This document shows positions 8,608-17,495 of a DNA stretch of 64,000 nucleotides, in pieces. Source of the DNA: Paenibacillus planticolens (GTDB taxonomy: Bacteria; Bacillota; Bacilli; Paenibacillales; NBRC-103111); contig NZ_WHNZ01000042.1 of the NCBI RefSeq assembly GCF_013141725.1, forward strand, positions 265,800 to 329,799, in the 5' to 3' direction. Position numbers and translations under genes: made by a program. Position 1 is the first letter of the stretch, and each line of letters begins with the position of its first letter. Under the pieces are notes generated by a model. It saw only the letters and a list, made by a program, of their open reading frames with translations, ran no database searches and was not told the DNA's origin.

Positions 8608-9354
8608 ATGACTGCTTACAGCTATGGAAAATGGCCCAAATACAAAGTTCTTGTTAAGTCTCGAAGATTAATTCCTCACCTTCCAAAGACCCTAATTATG
8701 GGACATAAAAATTTTAGTAAACTATTGGATAAATTTAAAAAAATAATTATTAAACCGTCTGGTGGTTCGGGTGGCAAAGGGGTTATACAGGTAACGTCTT
8801 TAGGAAAGGGTATTTATATGGTCCATGACGGGAGATTCATGAAAAGAATTGTCGGCAGAGAAGCTGCTTATTCTTTTGTACACGCCAGGACTAAGAGCAC
8901 TACACATATTGTTCAAAAGAAGATTCCGCTTGCACAAGTTAATGGAAGACCTTTCGATCTCCGTGTCGTACTTCAAAAGTCAACTAACTCAAGTTGGCAC
9001 ATAACTGGAAAATTAGCTAAGATCGCAGGTCCAGGTTACATTATCACCAATACAGCAAGAAGTAAGGGAAAAGTAGTCCCTCTTTCATCCGCAATTCATG
9101 CCTCAACAATATCAGACCCTTCTCTTCACCAAATAAATAAAAAAATTGATCATATATCTAATAGAGCTGTACAATGTTTGAATAACCACTACCCCAAGTT
9201 GCGTATCGTTGGATTAGATATTGGCTTAGATTCCAATGGTAAGGTTTGGATTATTGAGGCAAATTTTGCTCCATCTAAATCCTTATTCCTTCGATTAAAG
9301 GATAAAACAATGTACAAAAGAATCCTTTCCTATGCCCGTATGAAACTAAAATAA
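8608..9354 (+). CDS. YheC/YheD-family ATP-grasp protein (spore coat associated)
   Basis: 248 residues. ATP-grasp features are visible: KPSGGSGGKGVIQV (nucleotide loop), HIVQKKIPLAQVNGRPFDLR (central strand with conserved Arg) and LDIGLDSNGKVWIIEANFAP (metal and ATP-binding Asp/Glu/Asn). B. subtilis YheC and YheD of this family locate to the spore coat; their reaction is not established. A GAAAGGGG ribosome site lies before the ATG. The N-terminal lobe is shorter than usual. Two relatives lie in the same element at 13408-14481 and 14783-15559. Confidence 0.85.
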   Translation: MTAYSYGKWPKYKVLVKSRRLIPHLPKTLIMGHKNFSKLLDKFKKIIIKPSGGSGGKGVIQVTSLGKGIYMVHDGRFMKRIVGREAAYSFVHARTKSTTHIVQKKIPLAQVNGRPFDLRVVLQKSTNSSWHITGKLAKIAGPGYIITNTARSKGKVVPLSSAIHASTISDPSLHQINKKIDHISNRAVQCLNNHYPKLRIVGLDIGLDSNGKVWIIEANFAPSKSLFLRLKDKTMYKRILSYARMKLK

Positions 9355-9594
9355 AAGTTTGATGTCTTGTATATACCTAGCATTGCAAGTGATAAGGCAC
9401 TTACAACTACAGTATCCTGAATTACCAAAATAATCTCAGTTTGCTCACATTTTGGGGCCTTAAACATTTAGTCAGACGTCACCTAGTTCGGTGAGCCATA
9501 GAAATATTGCGTGTAGTGCTTTAGAATGAACAAGACTAGACACCCGCACATATGATGAATTAATTAAATACATCACTGTTAGGAGTGTTTATTC
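9355..9594. other. Intergenic region upstream of the ferritin-like gene
   Basis: No gene is visible. It presumably contains the promoter of the ferritin-like gene, but no confident -35/-10 pair can be named. Confidence 0.3.
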
Positions 9595-10065
9595 GTGTAT
9601 CATTTGGGATATGGGTATCCATACTACCGCATCGCATTTACACCTGTGTGGATGATTAGCCAAGATCAAGCGCTGAATTTAATTAAAGAATCCGTCCAGG
9701 ATGAGCGAAACGATGAATTGTTCTACGATGAGCTGATCAAACTCGCACCTTCAGCCGAACAAGCTGCCATTATTTCTTCCATTCGCAATGATGAACGCGG
9801 CCACAATGCCATGTTTCGCAATATGTACAAAGATTTGACTGGCCAAGAGATCCACGGCATCAGTAACGAGCAGTATCCTCGTATGAACAATTTTAAAAAA
9901 GGAATTGAAAAAGCACTGCAAGGGGAATGGGATGCTGTAGAGAGGTACCGAAAAATCTGGTTTGGTCTGCCCACTGGTATTTATCGGGATACTATATTAG
10001 GGATTATTTTAGATGAACAGAAACACGCCAGTAAATATAATTATTTGTTTGCATTAAATCGTTAA
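9595..10065 (+). CDS. Ferritin-like diiron-type protein
   Basis: 156 residues starting at GTG after AGGAG. The sequence folds as four helices with carboxylate/histidine pairs: ESVQDERNDELFYDEL, RNDERGHNAMF, EGEWDAVERYR-like (GEWDAVERYR) and LDEQKHASKYNYL. Two E-x-x-H motifs are typical of ferritin-like/rubrerythrin proteins. The Tyr-, Gly- and Pro-rich N-terminus (YHLGYGYPYY) is like that of spore-coat-associated ferritin-like proteins in Bacilli. A redox, metal or coat role is inferred. Confidence 0.8.
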   Translation: MYHLGYGYPYYRIAFTPVWMISQDQALNLIKESVQDERNDELFYDELIKLAPSAEQAAIISSIRNDERGHNAMFRNMYKDLTGQEIHGISNEQYPRMNNFKKGIEKALQGEWDAVERYRKIWFGLPTGIYRDTILGIILDEQKHASKYNYLFALNR

Positions 10066-10080
10066 CTTCAAGGACTTGAT

Positions 10081-10122
10081 AAGCCAATGGGCATTTGATT
10101 TATTAAGCAAGCGCATTGGCTT
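10081..10122. terminator. Hairpin between convergent genes
   Basis: AAGCCAATG and CATTGGCTT pair perfectly around a 24-base loop between the ends of the ferritin-like (+) and membrane-protein (-) genes. The T-tract is weak. Confidence 0.5.
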
Positions 10123-10131
10123 TAGATTAGT

Positions 10132-10686
10132 TTATAAGAAAGCATGTATTAAAAACAGAACAGCAAAGGCTAGTCCTGATCGCAAATGCCATTTGCGATC
10201 CAATCTCTGGTAGCGGAATAATCCCGATACGGGAACTGGAAGAAGAACCAGCAAGGCAAGCAAGCCGCTAATGTTATTAAAATCGAATTTAAAGCCATGC
10301 ATAAAGACAGCAACTGAATGAAGTATGATAAAGGCAATAGCAATTATCGCCATTGGGGTATGCCATCTGCGAGCGAAGCGCAACAATAATGCAAGCCCCT
10401 TTTTCAAATAGACTACACTATCCCCAATACGCTGTCTTATCACAAAGACAAGCACGTAATAGGCAAGAACAAAAAATAAGGCGATTCTAGCATATGAACC
10501 AAAATCTTTAAACGTATGTTCAAACTGTTTGCTATGTATTGCTGCTGATGAAAGCTGTAATAACCCCTTAAGCTGCCAAAACCCGAGTAGGACAGCTATA
10601 ACGACCGCTACGCTTATTCCTAATCGCTCCTTTTTAGGTATCCAAACCTTTTTTTTTCTGCCATCTTCCTTTTGCTGTGTATTCAC
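10132..10686 (-). CDS. Multi-helix membrane protein, likely heme-binding cytochrome b-like
   Basis: 184 residues with a basic cytosolic N-terminus and about five transmembrane helices. A histidine pair about 14 residues apart (RWHTPMAIIAIAFIILHSVA), plus further histidines in the last helices (KWHLRSGLAFAVLFLIHAFL), fits bis-His heme coordination as in ferric-reductase-like or cytochrome b561-like proteins. The similar protein at 11157-11732 and an ApbE gene lie just upstream. A transmembrane electron-transfer role is inferred. Confidence 0.65.
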   Translation of the reverse strand: MNTQQKEDGRKKKVWIPKKERLGISVAVVIAVLLGFWQLKGLLQLSSAAIHSKQFEHTFKDFGSYARIALFFVLAYYVLVFVIRQRIGDSVVYLKKGLALLLRFARRWHTPMAIIAIAFIILHSVAVFMHGFKFDFNNISGLLALLVLLPVPVSGLFRYQRLDRKWHLRSGLAFAVLFLIHAFL

Positions 10687-11156
10687 TTTATTTTGCCTCC
10701 GTTTAGATACGAATAATTTTCTAGACCTCTGTGTTTTATTTTTTTGTATTTTCCTAGCCTCTTATACATAGAAAGTTCCATTCGCTGTTGTACAGCGACC
10801 CATTTCGTATATATGATTATTATAGGAGACTAAAAAAACATGGCGTGCAGCAGTGATTCAATGTTTTTTTGTAATGTTACAAGAAATTCAGTTACAATAG
10901 ACAAATTAAAGTGTACGCGAACTGTTCATTTATGGGCCGTAACATACCATTCAGCAATTGAAAGTCTTAAACCTGTTCCATCATCAAAAATGAAGATCTT
11001 CTTCTATGATCAATTCAATTTATAGAATTATTTTAACAGAAAATGAACAATCTATAAGGGTATAACATTTAGGGTAGTAATCAAGCTCGCAAACATATTC
11101 TCATTTCTAGAACAAAAAATGGTACGTCGATAAATTATCATACGCACTGAGTTATT
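10687..11156. other. Gap containing a doubtful 61-aa ORF
   Basis: A plus-strand frame at 10840-11025 has GGAG about 12 bases upstream of its ATG, but its Cys-, Thr- and Ser-rich product resembles nothing I know. The gap is AT-rich and probably holds the promoter of the minus-strand gene at 10132-10686. Confidence 0.2.
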
Positions 11157-11732
11157 TTATTTTAAACTCCGAACTATTGGTGATTTCGGTTTACTTACTT
11201 TACCGCGAACGAAGCCGCGAATCACAGAAACCCCTAATACTGCAGCGATTGTAACAAGATACATGGTATGTACCACCGGATTGTTGGTGTCCGTTCCCAA
11301 GTAATAACCGTGTATGAAGGCCATAAAAAAAGATGGATAGGCCATGAGGTGAAGAACGAACCAGACGGGCTTTTTCAGCATATTGCGAAGGTCTGTAGTG
11401 AAGATTACGAGCAGCATGAAGTATCCTGCTAGTGTTCCAAATCCATTCAAAACCGGATGCTGCTTAGATGTAAAGGGAATCAATACTTCACTCCAGGTAT
11501 AAGGCATATATGCATCGATCACTGTAATGATACCGTGCAATAAACCAATTCCCGTTCCTGCTAATGTAAAAATGTTATGCAGCTTGTACATGTGCTTTTT
11601 CCAAGCAATAGGCAAGACTGGCATGCTATAGAATATCCCGAGACAAATCCCAATCGCGAGAAATAAATAAGATACGATACCTATTGAACGAATTAACTGC
11701 CACATCGGCAAATTGATGATGGTTTGTAACAT
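11157..11732 (-). CDS. Ferric reductase-like transmembrane protein
   Basis: The start is put at 11732 because GGAGGAG lies just upstream of that ATG; the longer frame begins inside the ApbE stop codon. About six transmembrane helices are visible, with two histidine pairs (KLHNIFTLAGTGIGLLHGII and FVLHLMAYPSFFMAFIHGYY) spaced as in the heme-binding core of ferric reductase-like domains (MsrQ, FRE, YedZ). There is no cytosolic FAD/NAD(P)H domain, so electrons must come from a partner. Its coupling to apbE suggests flavin-dependent electron export to the outer face of the membrane or the spore envelope. Confidence 0.75.
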   Translation of the reverse strand: MLQTIINLPMWQLIRSIGIVSYLFLAIGICLGIFYSMPVLPIAWKKHMYKLHNIFTLAGTGIGLLHGIITVIDAYMPYTWSEVLIPFTSKQHPVLNGFGTLAGYFMLLVIFTTDLRNMLKKPVWFVLHLMAYPSFFMAFIHGYYLGTDTNNPVVHTMYLVTIAAVLGVSVIRGFVRGKVSKPKSPIVRSLK

Positions 11733-11755
11733 CTTAGCTCCTCCTACCCATTTCG

Positions 11756-12775
11756 TCATACGATATAATGAAATTCATCGATTTCGATCGACATCCATAC
11801 AGATCCGATAGATGCTTGTTCTCCGTAGAAATGACTTTTATGGTCTTCCGTGAATACCAATGCTTCATAGCCTGGAGCACGTGCCAAAAACAACTTAGTT
11901 CCATTCTCTCTGCCTAGGATGCAAATGGTCTTGGACCAAATTTCGCATTCAATTGGATCTTCACCGATGATCGTGCATTGCACGGTGTCACTCTTACTCG
12001 GCCGCATTGTGCATGGATCAATGAGATGATGCTGAACCCCTTGTTGATTCACCCACCGTCTGCCTAATGTACTGGATGTGGCAACGGCCTTCTCGTTACA
12101 AGAGATAACGGCAAACTCTTTTTCTGAATTCCAAGGATCTTCGACGCCGACAGACCACTTCCGCATCATCTCTTCATCAGAACTCCATGTAAGAAGATCT
12201 CCTCCTGCGTTTAAAAGCCCTCGTTCTACGAAGTGTTTGTTACGAAGAAAAGTTGCTATACGTTTGACTGCCCAGCTTTTGACAATGCCACCCAGGTCTA
12301 AATGTATGCCTGACGGTAGTCTGACTGATTTCATCCTGACATCGAGAGCAATTGGAAAATTTGCAATCTCGTATCTTTCTCTGATGGAGTTCGAATCTGG
12401 CATGTTTCTCTTTATTGCTTCAAACGATTCGCTGTAGCCTGCCTCTTTTAACGCCTGCTGGACAAACGGATTGAATGTGTGATCCGTCTTATTACTATAC
12501 AGCTCAGCGAGCTGCAGCACCTCTAACATGGGATCTGATACAACGCAAGTTTGACCGCTTAGTCGATTTAAATAACATAACTCGCTATCCGCCAGAAATC
12601 GGCTGAAACGATGCTCAACTGTCTCAAACCAGTTTTTTGTAAGAAAAATTAATTCTTCAGCTTCGCTTTGCGCAGCTTGAAATTTAAACTCGATCCACGT
12701 ATTCATAGCGCGGAACCGAACCTCGAATTGATTAGGCGGATTATTTATAGCACTTTTCGTGAATGCCACCATCAT
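11756..12775 (-). CDS. apbE: FAD:protein FMN transferase (ApbE family)
   Basis: 339 residues, the usual ApbE length. Signature segments are present: LDLGGIVKSWAVKR, LLNAGGDLL, SVGVEDPW, ATSSTLGRRW and HHLIDPCTMRP. ApbE enzymes move FMN from FAD to a Thr or Ser of a target protein, usually outside the membrane. Unlike most bacterial ApbE proteins, no lipobox or signal peptide is seen, so it may act in the cytosol. It is followed after ~20 bases by the ferric-reductase-like gene and preceded by a small secreted protein gene, probably as one operon. No classical FMN-acceptor domain is encoded nearby. Confidence 0.9.
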   Translation of the reverse strand: MMVAFTKSAINNPPNQFEVRFRAMNTWIEFKFQAAQSEAEELIFLTKNWFETVEHRFSRFLADSELCYLNRLSGQTCVVSDPMLEVLQLAELYSNKTDHTFNPFVQQALKEAGYSESFEAIKRNMPDSNSIRERYEIANFPIALDVRMKSVRLPSGIHLDLGGIVKSWAVKRIATFLRNKHFVERGLLNAGGDLLTWSSDEEMMRKWSVGVEDPWNSEKEFAVISCNEKAVATSSTLGRRWVNQQGVQHHLIDPCTMRPSKSDTVQCTIIGEDPIECEIWSKTICILGRENGTKLFLARAPGYEALVFTEDHKSHFYGEQASIGSVWMSIEIDEFHYIV

Positions 12776-12812
12776 TTATACCTCGTTTCTAAAAGGGCAT
12801 GAAGGTCAAAGA

Positions 12813-13139
12813 TTACGATCTTCCTGTCCGTGAGTGAGAGAATGTTTCCGAACTATTTCCCTTCTTACTGAGCGACTCGCTTTGGTGATTTCTAGAACTC
12901 TGGCTGGTAGAGTCAGACGTGCCCAACGGGTCGCCCGTGCCAGACATGGTTTGACTAGCCCAACCATCCATATAATCTTGTGTAGTGTCAACAGTTGAGA
13001 TCTTTTTATCGGTGGTACTATTGGCAGCTCTCGTCGCTTGATCGAATGATGGACTTGCTTTTACTTCATGGAAAAGGAAAGCTGCCGTTGCCGAAGCAAT
13101 CAAACCAACCTGCCATTTAAACCATTTAGATTGTTTCAA
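12813..13139 (-). CDS. Small secreted Ser/Thr-rich protein
   Basis: 108 residues. KWFKWQVGLIASATAAFLFH is a signal-peptide-like or anchor helix; the remainder is polar and disordered, rich in Ser, Thr and Asp. It starts the minus-strand set with apbE and the ferric-reductase-like gene. A role as a redox partner is possible, but no standard ApbE acceptor motif (D-G-x-S-G-A-T-like) is evident; the nearest match is ASQTMSGTGD. The C-terminus may be frameshift-altered, since another frame is also open over 12806-12991. Confidence 0.55.
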   Translation of the reverse strand: MKQSKWFKWQVGLIASATAAFLFHEVKASPSFDQATRAANSTTDKKISTVDTTQDYMDGWASQTMSGTGDPLGTSDSTSQSSRNHQSESLSKKGNSSETFSHSRTGRS

Positions 13140-13260
13140 GTTAATTACCTCCTAATGAGCGCTGTTCGGGAACCATGGTTCTTAATGAATAGATTTATTA
13201 TGTCACTCATTACTGAAATGGTCATGAGAGTTTCCTTAACATTTACTGAGGAAAAGAAAA

Positions 13261-13289
13261 AGCCCCTGTCCGTCATTAGACAGGGGCTT
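13261..13289 (-). terminator. Rho-independent terminator after the YheC/YheD-like gene
   Basis: AGCCCCTGTC pairs with GACAGGGGCT around an eight-base loop. On the minus strand the stem is followed by a T-rich stretch. It lies downstream of the gene at 13408-14481. Confidence 0.85.
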
Positions 13290-13407
13290 TACATATGCGT
13301 GTGTATTTCTTTTCAATGTAATACGAAACCTTTCTCCAATGTAGTACGGTTTGAACTTTTGCAAATATCATTGTTTACTTAACTCAATTCAATTTTTACT
13401 ATTTTCG

Positions 13408-14481
13408 TTAATTGCGAGTGGATACCTTATTTCTTGCTTCTAAAAGATACTTTCCATATTGAAGTGGAGTTAAATATGTTTTGTAAAATGTTTGAAATAA
13501 TTTCGCTTTTTTAAATGTTATTCGTTGATCCCTTGCATTCATTTCTATAAATTTTACTTTTCCATCCTTATCTAACCCCATATCAAGTCCAATATCCGCC
13601 AAATGAGGTATCGTCTCACCTAGAAATTGTGCTATTTGTAATGCGGATTTTCGAATTGTTTCTTTCGCCTCAAGGACTGGAAATCCGCTCTCTTGGAAAA
13701 GCTCTTCATAACGCCTCACTCTTCCTCCTTTTGCAACATTCGTTACATGACGACCTTTTGCAGCTACCTTTCCAACAATTCCTGTTACTTTCCAGTTACC
13801 ATCTATCCCTCTTTGAACTGATACCCGCAAGTCATAAGGTCTATTTTTGTACAAAGCGAGTGGTATCGTTTCCTGGATAATGTACTTCTTGTTCCCAATA
13901 AAATTGTTTATAAAGGATAGAGTGCTCTTTTTGGATTTAATGATGGATTTTCCTTTCATTAGAGTGATCTTCCACATTCCATTTCTAACTTGAGACATTT
14001 TAATAATTCCTTCACCGACACTGCCACTTGATGGCTTTATATATATCGAAGTATATTTCATGGCAAATCTCTCTAAATTCGCAATTGAATACTTAACCGT
14101 ATGAGGCATATATTGTCTAAGCTCAGGTTTTTTTATGAGTATACGATGGATGCGATGTTTACTATACCTATTAAACCGATTAAATAGCACCGTATTTTCA
14201 GCTAATTTGGAAAGTTTCGACTTGCTTGAACTTATAAGTGTGATGGCTCTGTTATGCGTTACACTTGGTAGTTTTGTTTTTTCAAGTTTATAGCGGGTTC
14301 CATTGTATGCAAACCCAACAGCCGTCTTATTTCTAATCTTGTGTAGAGTCATGTAAAAAGGTTTAAGCATAAGTTCTTCAGCTGCTTTATTATACAGGTT
14401 AAGGCTCTCGTATCCGGTCTTATTCAGCAAAATACCTTTGAACGTTGCCGAATCTAATAGTATGCCAATCCTTTGTCTCAT
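13408..14481 (-). CDS. YheC/YheD-family ATP-grasp protein
   Basis: 357 residues with the full N-terminal lobe (MRQRIGILLDSATFKGILLN). The ATP-grasp core is at about residues 130-330: YIKPSSGSVGEGIIKM, YIIQETIPLALYKNRPYDLR and DIGLDMGLDKDGKVKFIEMN. The family contains the coat-associated YheC and YheD of B. subtilis spores, with unknown substrate. It is more complete than the relative at 8608-9354 and is followed by a strong terminator. Confidence 0.85.
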   Translation of the reverse strand: MRQRIGILLDSATFKGILLNKTGYESLNLYNKAAEELMLKPFYMTLHKIRNKTAVGFAYNGTRYKLEKTKLPSVTHNRAITLISSSKSKLSKLAENTVLFNRFNRYSKHRIHRILIKKPELRQYMPHTVKYSIANLERFAMKYTSIYIKPSSGSVGEGIIKMSQVRNGMWKITLMKGKSIIKSKKSTLSFINNFIGNKKYIIQETIPLALYKNRPYDLRVSVQRGIDGNWKVTGIVGKVAAKGRHVTNVAKGGRVRRYEELFQESGFPVLEAKETIRKSALQIAQFLGETIPHLADIGLDMGLDKDGKVKFIEMNARDQRITFKKAKLFQTFYKTYLTPLQYGKYLLEARNKVSTRN

Positions 14482-14782
14482 ACTGACACTTCCTCATTTT
14501 AGACCAATTTTTACACCGCGATATTCAAGTAATGCATATAAGCCCATGTTTTCGTTGGTCTTTAGTGGTAGTAGAAATTACTTTTTCCATTGCAGCCGCT
14601 GGTAACATTCTTGAATCAATTGTTCGATACAACACCCTTAACCAACTGTTTTCGGCTTTCAGCTGATAAAGACATCTTTTGATCTCTTACGACAGCCATT
14701 TAAATGCAAAAAAGCCTCACGCAACTCAGGACTTCACCCGCGACATGAGACTGATTCTGCGATTGATTCATTACACTTTTGG
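14482..14782. other. Intergenic region with coding debris
   Basis: No full gene is seen. On the minus strand a short frame near 14545-14500 reads MGLYALLEYRGVKIGL, similar in style to the first strand of an ATP-grasp N-lobe, so it may be a remnant. A possible promoter for 13408-14481 must also lie here. Confidence 0.3.
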
Positions 14783-15559
14783 TTACTTTCTTTTAAATTT
14801 TCCAGCTCGAAGAGCATTGTTATAAGACCTCGATACAGTCTTAATCTTTCTATAAATGGTTTGATCCTTCAATTTACTAAAGAGTAAATGAGAAGGGTAG
14901 TCAAAATTAACTTCTATTACCCAAAGCCTTTTATTTTTATCAATGGCGAAATCAATCCCTATCTGAGATGAGTACTTATAATGGATAAATCGATTACAAA
15001 TTCGATAACTTAAACGTATTAACTTTTGAGTTATTTTTCTTTTCTCCATAGTTTTTAACTCAAGTGAGTCTGAAAGTGCTTGATCGACAGAAATAACGTA
15101 ACCACCGCCGCGATTAACATTTGTAATAACACTTGATTTACCTGCGACCTTCGCGAGCATCCCCATGAAACTCCAACGATTTTGACTGTTTCTCATCATC
15201 ATGACTCTGATATCAAAAGGGCGACTTTTGAGTTCTGCTAGATCAATGCTTTGTTGAATAATGTATGCTTCTGATCTGGTATTCTTGCGAATAGTTTTAT
15301 AAAGTTTCTGAACAGTACGAAACGTTTTATATTTCCCCTTAACCTTGACTAGACGATACCCATCCTTAGACTTCCATGCTTTTTTAATGCCTTTTCCCGC
15401 GTGTGACATATTCGGCTTAATATAAACAGATTGATATTTGCCCAACAGATGTTTTAATGTTAACTGATTGAACTGACGAGTATCGGGTAAATAAGCGCGG
15501 ATCACGTTGTCCTTCATATAAAAAGTGTGTAATCCCCATTTTCCCGGCAACATATTCAC
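14783..15559 (-). CDS. YheC/YheD-family ATP-grasp protein
   Basis: 258 residues. It begins directly with MNMLPGKWGLHTFYMKDN and lacks most of the N-terminal lobe, like the 8.6-kb relative. Core motifs: VYIKPNMSHAGKGIKKAW, YIIQQSIDLAELKSRPFDIR and GIDFAIDKNKRLWVIEVNFD. It is the third family member in this element. The repeated presence suggests that the cargo modifies the spore surface, but the enzymatic reaction is unknown. Confidence 0.8.
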   Translation of the reverse strand: MNMLPGKWGLHTFYMKDNVIRAYLPDTRQFNQLTLKHLLGKYQSVYIKPNMSHAGKGIKKAWKSKDGYRLVKVKGKYKTFRTVQKLYKTIRKNTRSEAYIIQQSIDLAELKSRPFDIRVMMMRNSQNRWSFMGMLAKVAGKSSVITNVNRGGGYVISVDQALSDSLELKTMEKRKITQKLIRLSYRICNRFIHYKYSSQIGIDFAIDKNKRLWVIEVNFDYPSHLLFSKLKDQTIYRKIKTVSRSYNNALRAGKFKRK

Positions 15560-15587
15560 CTCATTCTAAATGGATTATTACACTACT

Positions 15588-15745
15588 TTATTCAAGTTCA
15601 TCAATTTGATCACGGTATTTACCCATTACGCTATGTAATACATTAAAAGGGCGAATATTAGGTAGAAGCCGTTCCAGATATGCTTTTTTCTTCAATACCC
15701 TCCCTCCATCAGCCACTTCAATAGGTATTCGTTTTCCTGAGCCAT
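15588..15745 (-). pseudogene. Short hypothetical gene with a probable frameshift
   Basis: An ATG at 15745 opens MAQENEYLLKWLMEGG, which stops soon after. One base shift lets the sequence continue as RVLKKKAYLERLLPNIRPFN then VLHSVMGKYRDQIDELE to a stop at 15588. Together they make a plausible ~53-residue charged helical protein. I do not recognise it. It could be a real small gene with a sequencing or natural frameshift. Confidence 0.35.
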
Positions 15746-15796
15746 CTGATCAAAATCTAATTGTATTTATTATACGTGACGTTATACACATAGAAC

Positions 15797-15932
15797 TCGA
15801 GAAGAAATTAAAGAAACAAAAAAGATATTAGGACTAGAAGGAATTACTTCTTCATCTGAATGTGCCGCAACATTCGCAGGATTACTTCGCCTACTTGATC
15901 AAAGCTGGATCTGCCTGACTATTAGAGGATAA
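15797..15932 (+). pseudogene. Threonine synthase-like C-terminal fragment
   Basis: The frame reads REEIKETKKILGLEGITSSS then ECAATFAGLLRLLDQSWIC and a stop. This matches the C-terminal segment HQGISSSPEGAATFAGLLKL of the intact gene at 7279-8490, but is too diverged to be a recent copy. Only ~45 residues remain. Confidence 0.7.
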
Positions 15933-16091
15933 TAATTTCAATTGACATTGACTTGTTATGTATTTATTTGGTGACAAGAAAATGCAACTACTTTTTCACT
16001 AACATACATAATTAAATAGGTGTCCGCACAGTCCAATGCCTTAGCTGATGCGTATGTATGAGATAAATACATCGTATAAGGAGACCGATCA

Positions 16092-16478
16092 ATGCTTCGA
16101 TTGATGTGTAAAGGGAAGATCCACCGAGCCACTGTGACGGAAGCCGATCTAAATTATGTCGGAAGCATTACCATCGACGCTAGACTCATGAGAGAAGCGA
16201 ACATCTCGCCTTATGAAATGATTCAAGTGACAAGCTTGAGAAATGCAACACGTTGGAAAACATATGCGCTCCCAGCGGCCGAAAACTCCGGGAAAATATG
16301 TTTGAACGGCCCCCCTGCGCATCTTTTCCAGCCTGGCGATATCGTAGTCATCTTAAGCTTGGGTCTGATGGACGCATCTGAAATAGCCGCCCTTGAACCT
16401 AAGGTCGTTTTTGTCGACGATAAGAACCACATCACATCTGTTGAAACGAAAACCCTAGCTATTCCAGAACTACTTTGA
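16092..16478 (+). CDS. panD: Aspartate 1-decarboxylase (PanD)
   Basis: 128 residues, the usual length. The Gly-Ser self-cleavage site that generates the pyruvoyl cofactor is YVGSITID (G24/S25), and the active-site basic residues and Tyr lie in NATRWKTYALPA. PanD makes beta-alanine for pantothenate and CoA. A typical panBC context is missing, so in this mobile element it is probably an extra copy. TAAGGAG precedes the ATG. A hairpin follows the gene. Confidence 0.9.
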   Translation: MLRLMCKGKIHRATVTEADLNYVGSITIDARLMREANISPYEMIQVTSLRNATRWKTYALPAAENSGKICLNGPPAHLFQPGDIVVILSLGLMDASEIAALEPKVVFVDDKNHITSVETKTLAIPELL

Positions 16479-16514
16479 TCTTCATGGTTACATCGCCAAC
16501 ATTTAGTAATGATT

Positions 16515-16542
16515 TAGGCACCTTGTAGAGGTGCCCTAAATT
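16515..16542 (+). terminator. Terminator after panD
   Basis: AGGCACCT and AGGTGCCT form a stem around TGTAG, followed by AAATTTT. It lies ~40 bp after the panD stop. Confidence 0.65.
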
Positions 16543-16715
16543 TTACAAGTACTACTGTTATTAATATCGTTTCGAATTCACAAAACATGCTTATAGCAAT
16601 TAGAGGTTGATCATACGAATACAAAATGTGGAAAATTAGGAACGTATAATTTTATGAATAAATATAAAATGATAAGCTCTTGAATATTTCTGTCTGTTTA
16701 AAATGTCCCTCACTA

Positions 16716-16925
16716 TTAAGATCGCCTCCCATTAAGCTCGATCAATTTAGTTCCTCCTTGAGAATCAATGACTAGATCCAGAGGACCATACTTGTCAAAT
16801 ATCCACAATTGACCCAAGCATCTTAATCGTCTCATAGAGATATAACAAGAAAAGGAATATTCAAGAAAGTAACTGTAAACTCTAAACAGGGTTAAGGAAT
16901 AAAATTTATATTCCCCCAAAGACAT
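16716..16925 (-). pseudogene. Possible YheC/YheD C-terminal fragment
   Basis: The last ~30 residues (GPLDLVIDSQGGTKLIELNG) resemble the terminal Asp/Glu/Asn strand of YheC/YheD ATP-grasp proteins. The upstream part of the frame is not recognisable. Confidence 0.4.
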
Positions 16926-16959
16926 ACATAACGAGCATCGATGATACGGAGGTACTTAC

Positions 16960-17184
16960 GTGACCCTTCATAGCGAAGATATTCAAATGAACATATATCA
17001 ATGCGGGGACGATGCAGCCAGAATGTTGCCCATCTCTCTTGATGAATGGAGAGAGCGAGCAAAACTAATATTGGCGACAGCACCCTTCGGCTATGGGGCT
17101 ACGGGAGCAGGAGACACCAAGTACGGCAATGTTGATGCTTTTCAAAAATATCGAATTCGTTATGTATTCCAAGAACTTTTATAA
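16960..17184 (+). pseudogene. Alpha-hydroxy-acid oxidase / lactate 2-monooxygenase N-terminal fragment
   Basis: From a GTG start the frame contains LPISLDEWRERAKLILATAP and FGYGATGAGDTKYGNVDAFQ, then KYRIRYVFQELL. This is the N-terminal part of FMN-dependent alpha-hydroxy-acid oxidising enzymes (usual pattern W-x-x-x-A...GYxxGGAG...T...N..AF..Y.I.PR). The barrel with the FMN and catalytic residues is absent, and the Arg-rich continuation is lost. A terminator follows. Confidence 0.65.
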
Positions 17185-17227
17185 AATATTCTTTTTATTT
17201 TGGGTGTGGGGGCAGCCAAGCCAGATA

Positions 17228-17262
17228 AACGAGACTCGGCAAGTTACCCTGCGAGTCTCGTT
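17228..17262. terminator. Strong hairpin after the oxidase fragment
   Basis: AACGAGACTCG pairs with CGAGTCTCGTT around GCAAGTTACCCTG. T-rich bases follow on the plus strand. Confidence 0.7.
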
Positions 17263-17463
17263 ACTGTTTCACTTCGTATTTTGATATGTACTGTATGTGG
17301 GAATAACCACTCCACTATATCCCTTCGAGCTAAAACGAAGCTGAAGAGTTCCCAACGATATTTATTAGGTTCCATTTATGACCTATAGCATAATTCATCA
17401 AACCATACATTCTTCGATTTTCATACAAGAACTCTAAAGTATATTTTTGGATTATGAGGCAAA

Positions 17464-17484
17464 GAGCCGGGGGGAGCCCGGCTC
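17464..17484 (-). terminator. Terminator of the DUF2642 gene
   Basis: GAGCCGGG and CCCGGCTC pair perfectly just after the minus-strand stop at 17496, followed on that strand by TTTGCC. Confidence 0.75.
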
Positions 17485-17495
17485 TTGTTCTTAGC

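Noticed and set aside
10840..11025. A 61-aa plus-strand protein
   Set aside because: The ribosome site is distant and the Cys/Ser-rich product matches nothing; kept only as a note in the gap entry.
12806..12991. A second protein overlapping the small secreted protein gene
   Set aside because: It is in another frame of the same gene without a ribosome site. It matters only as a hint of a possible frameshift.
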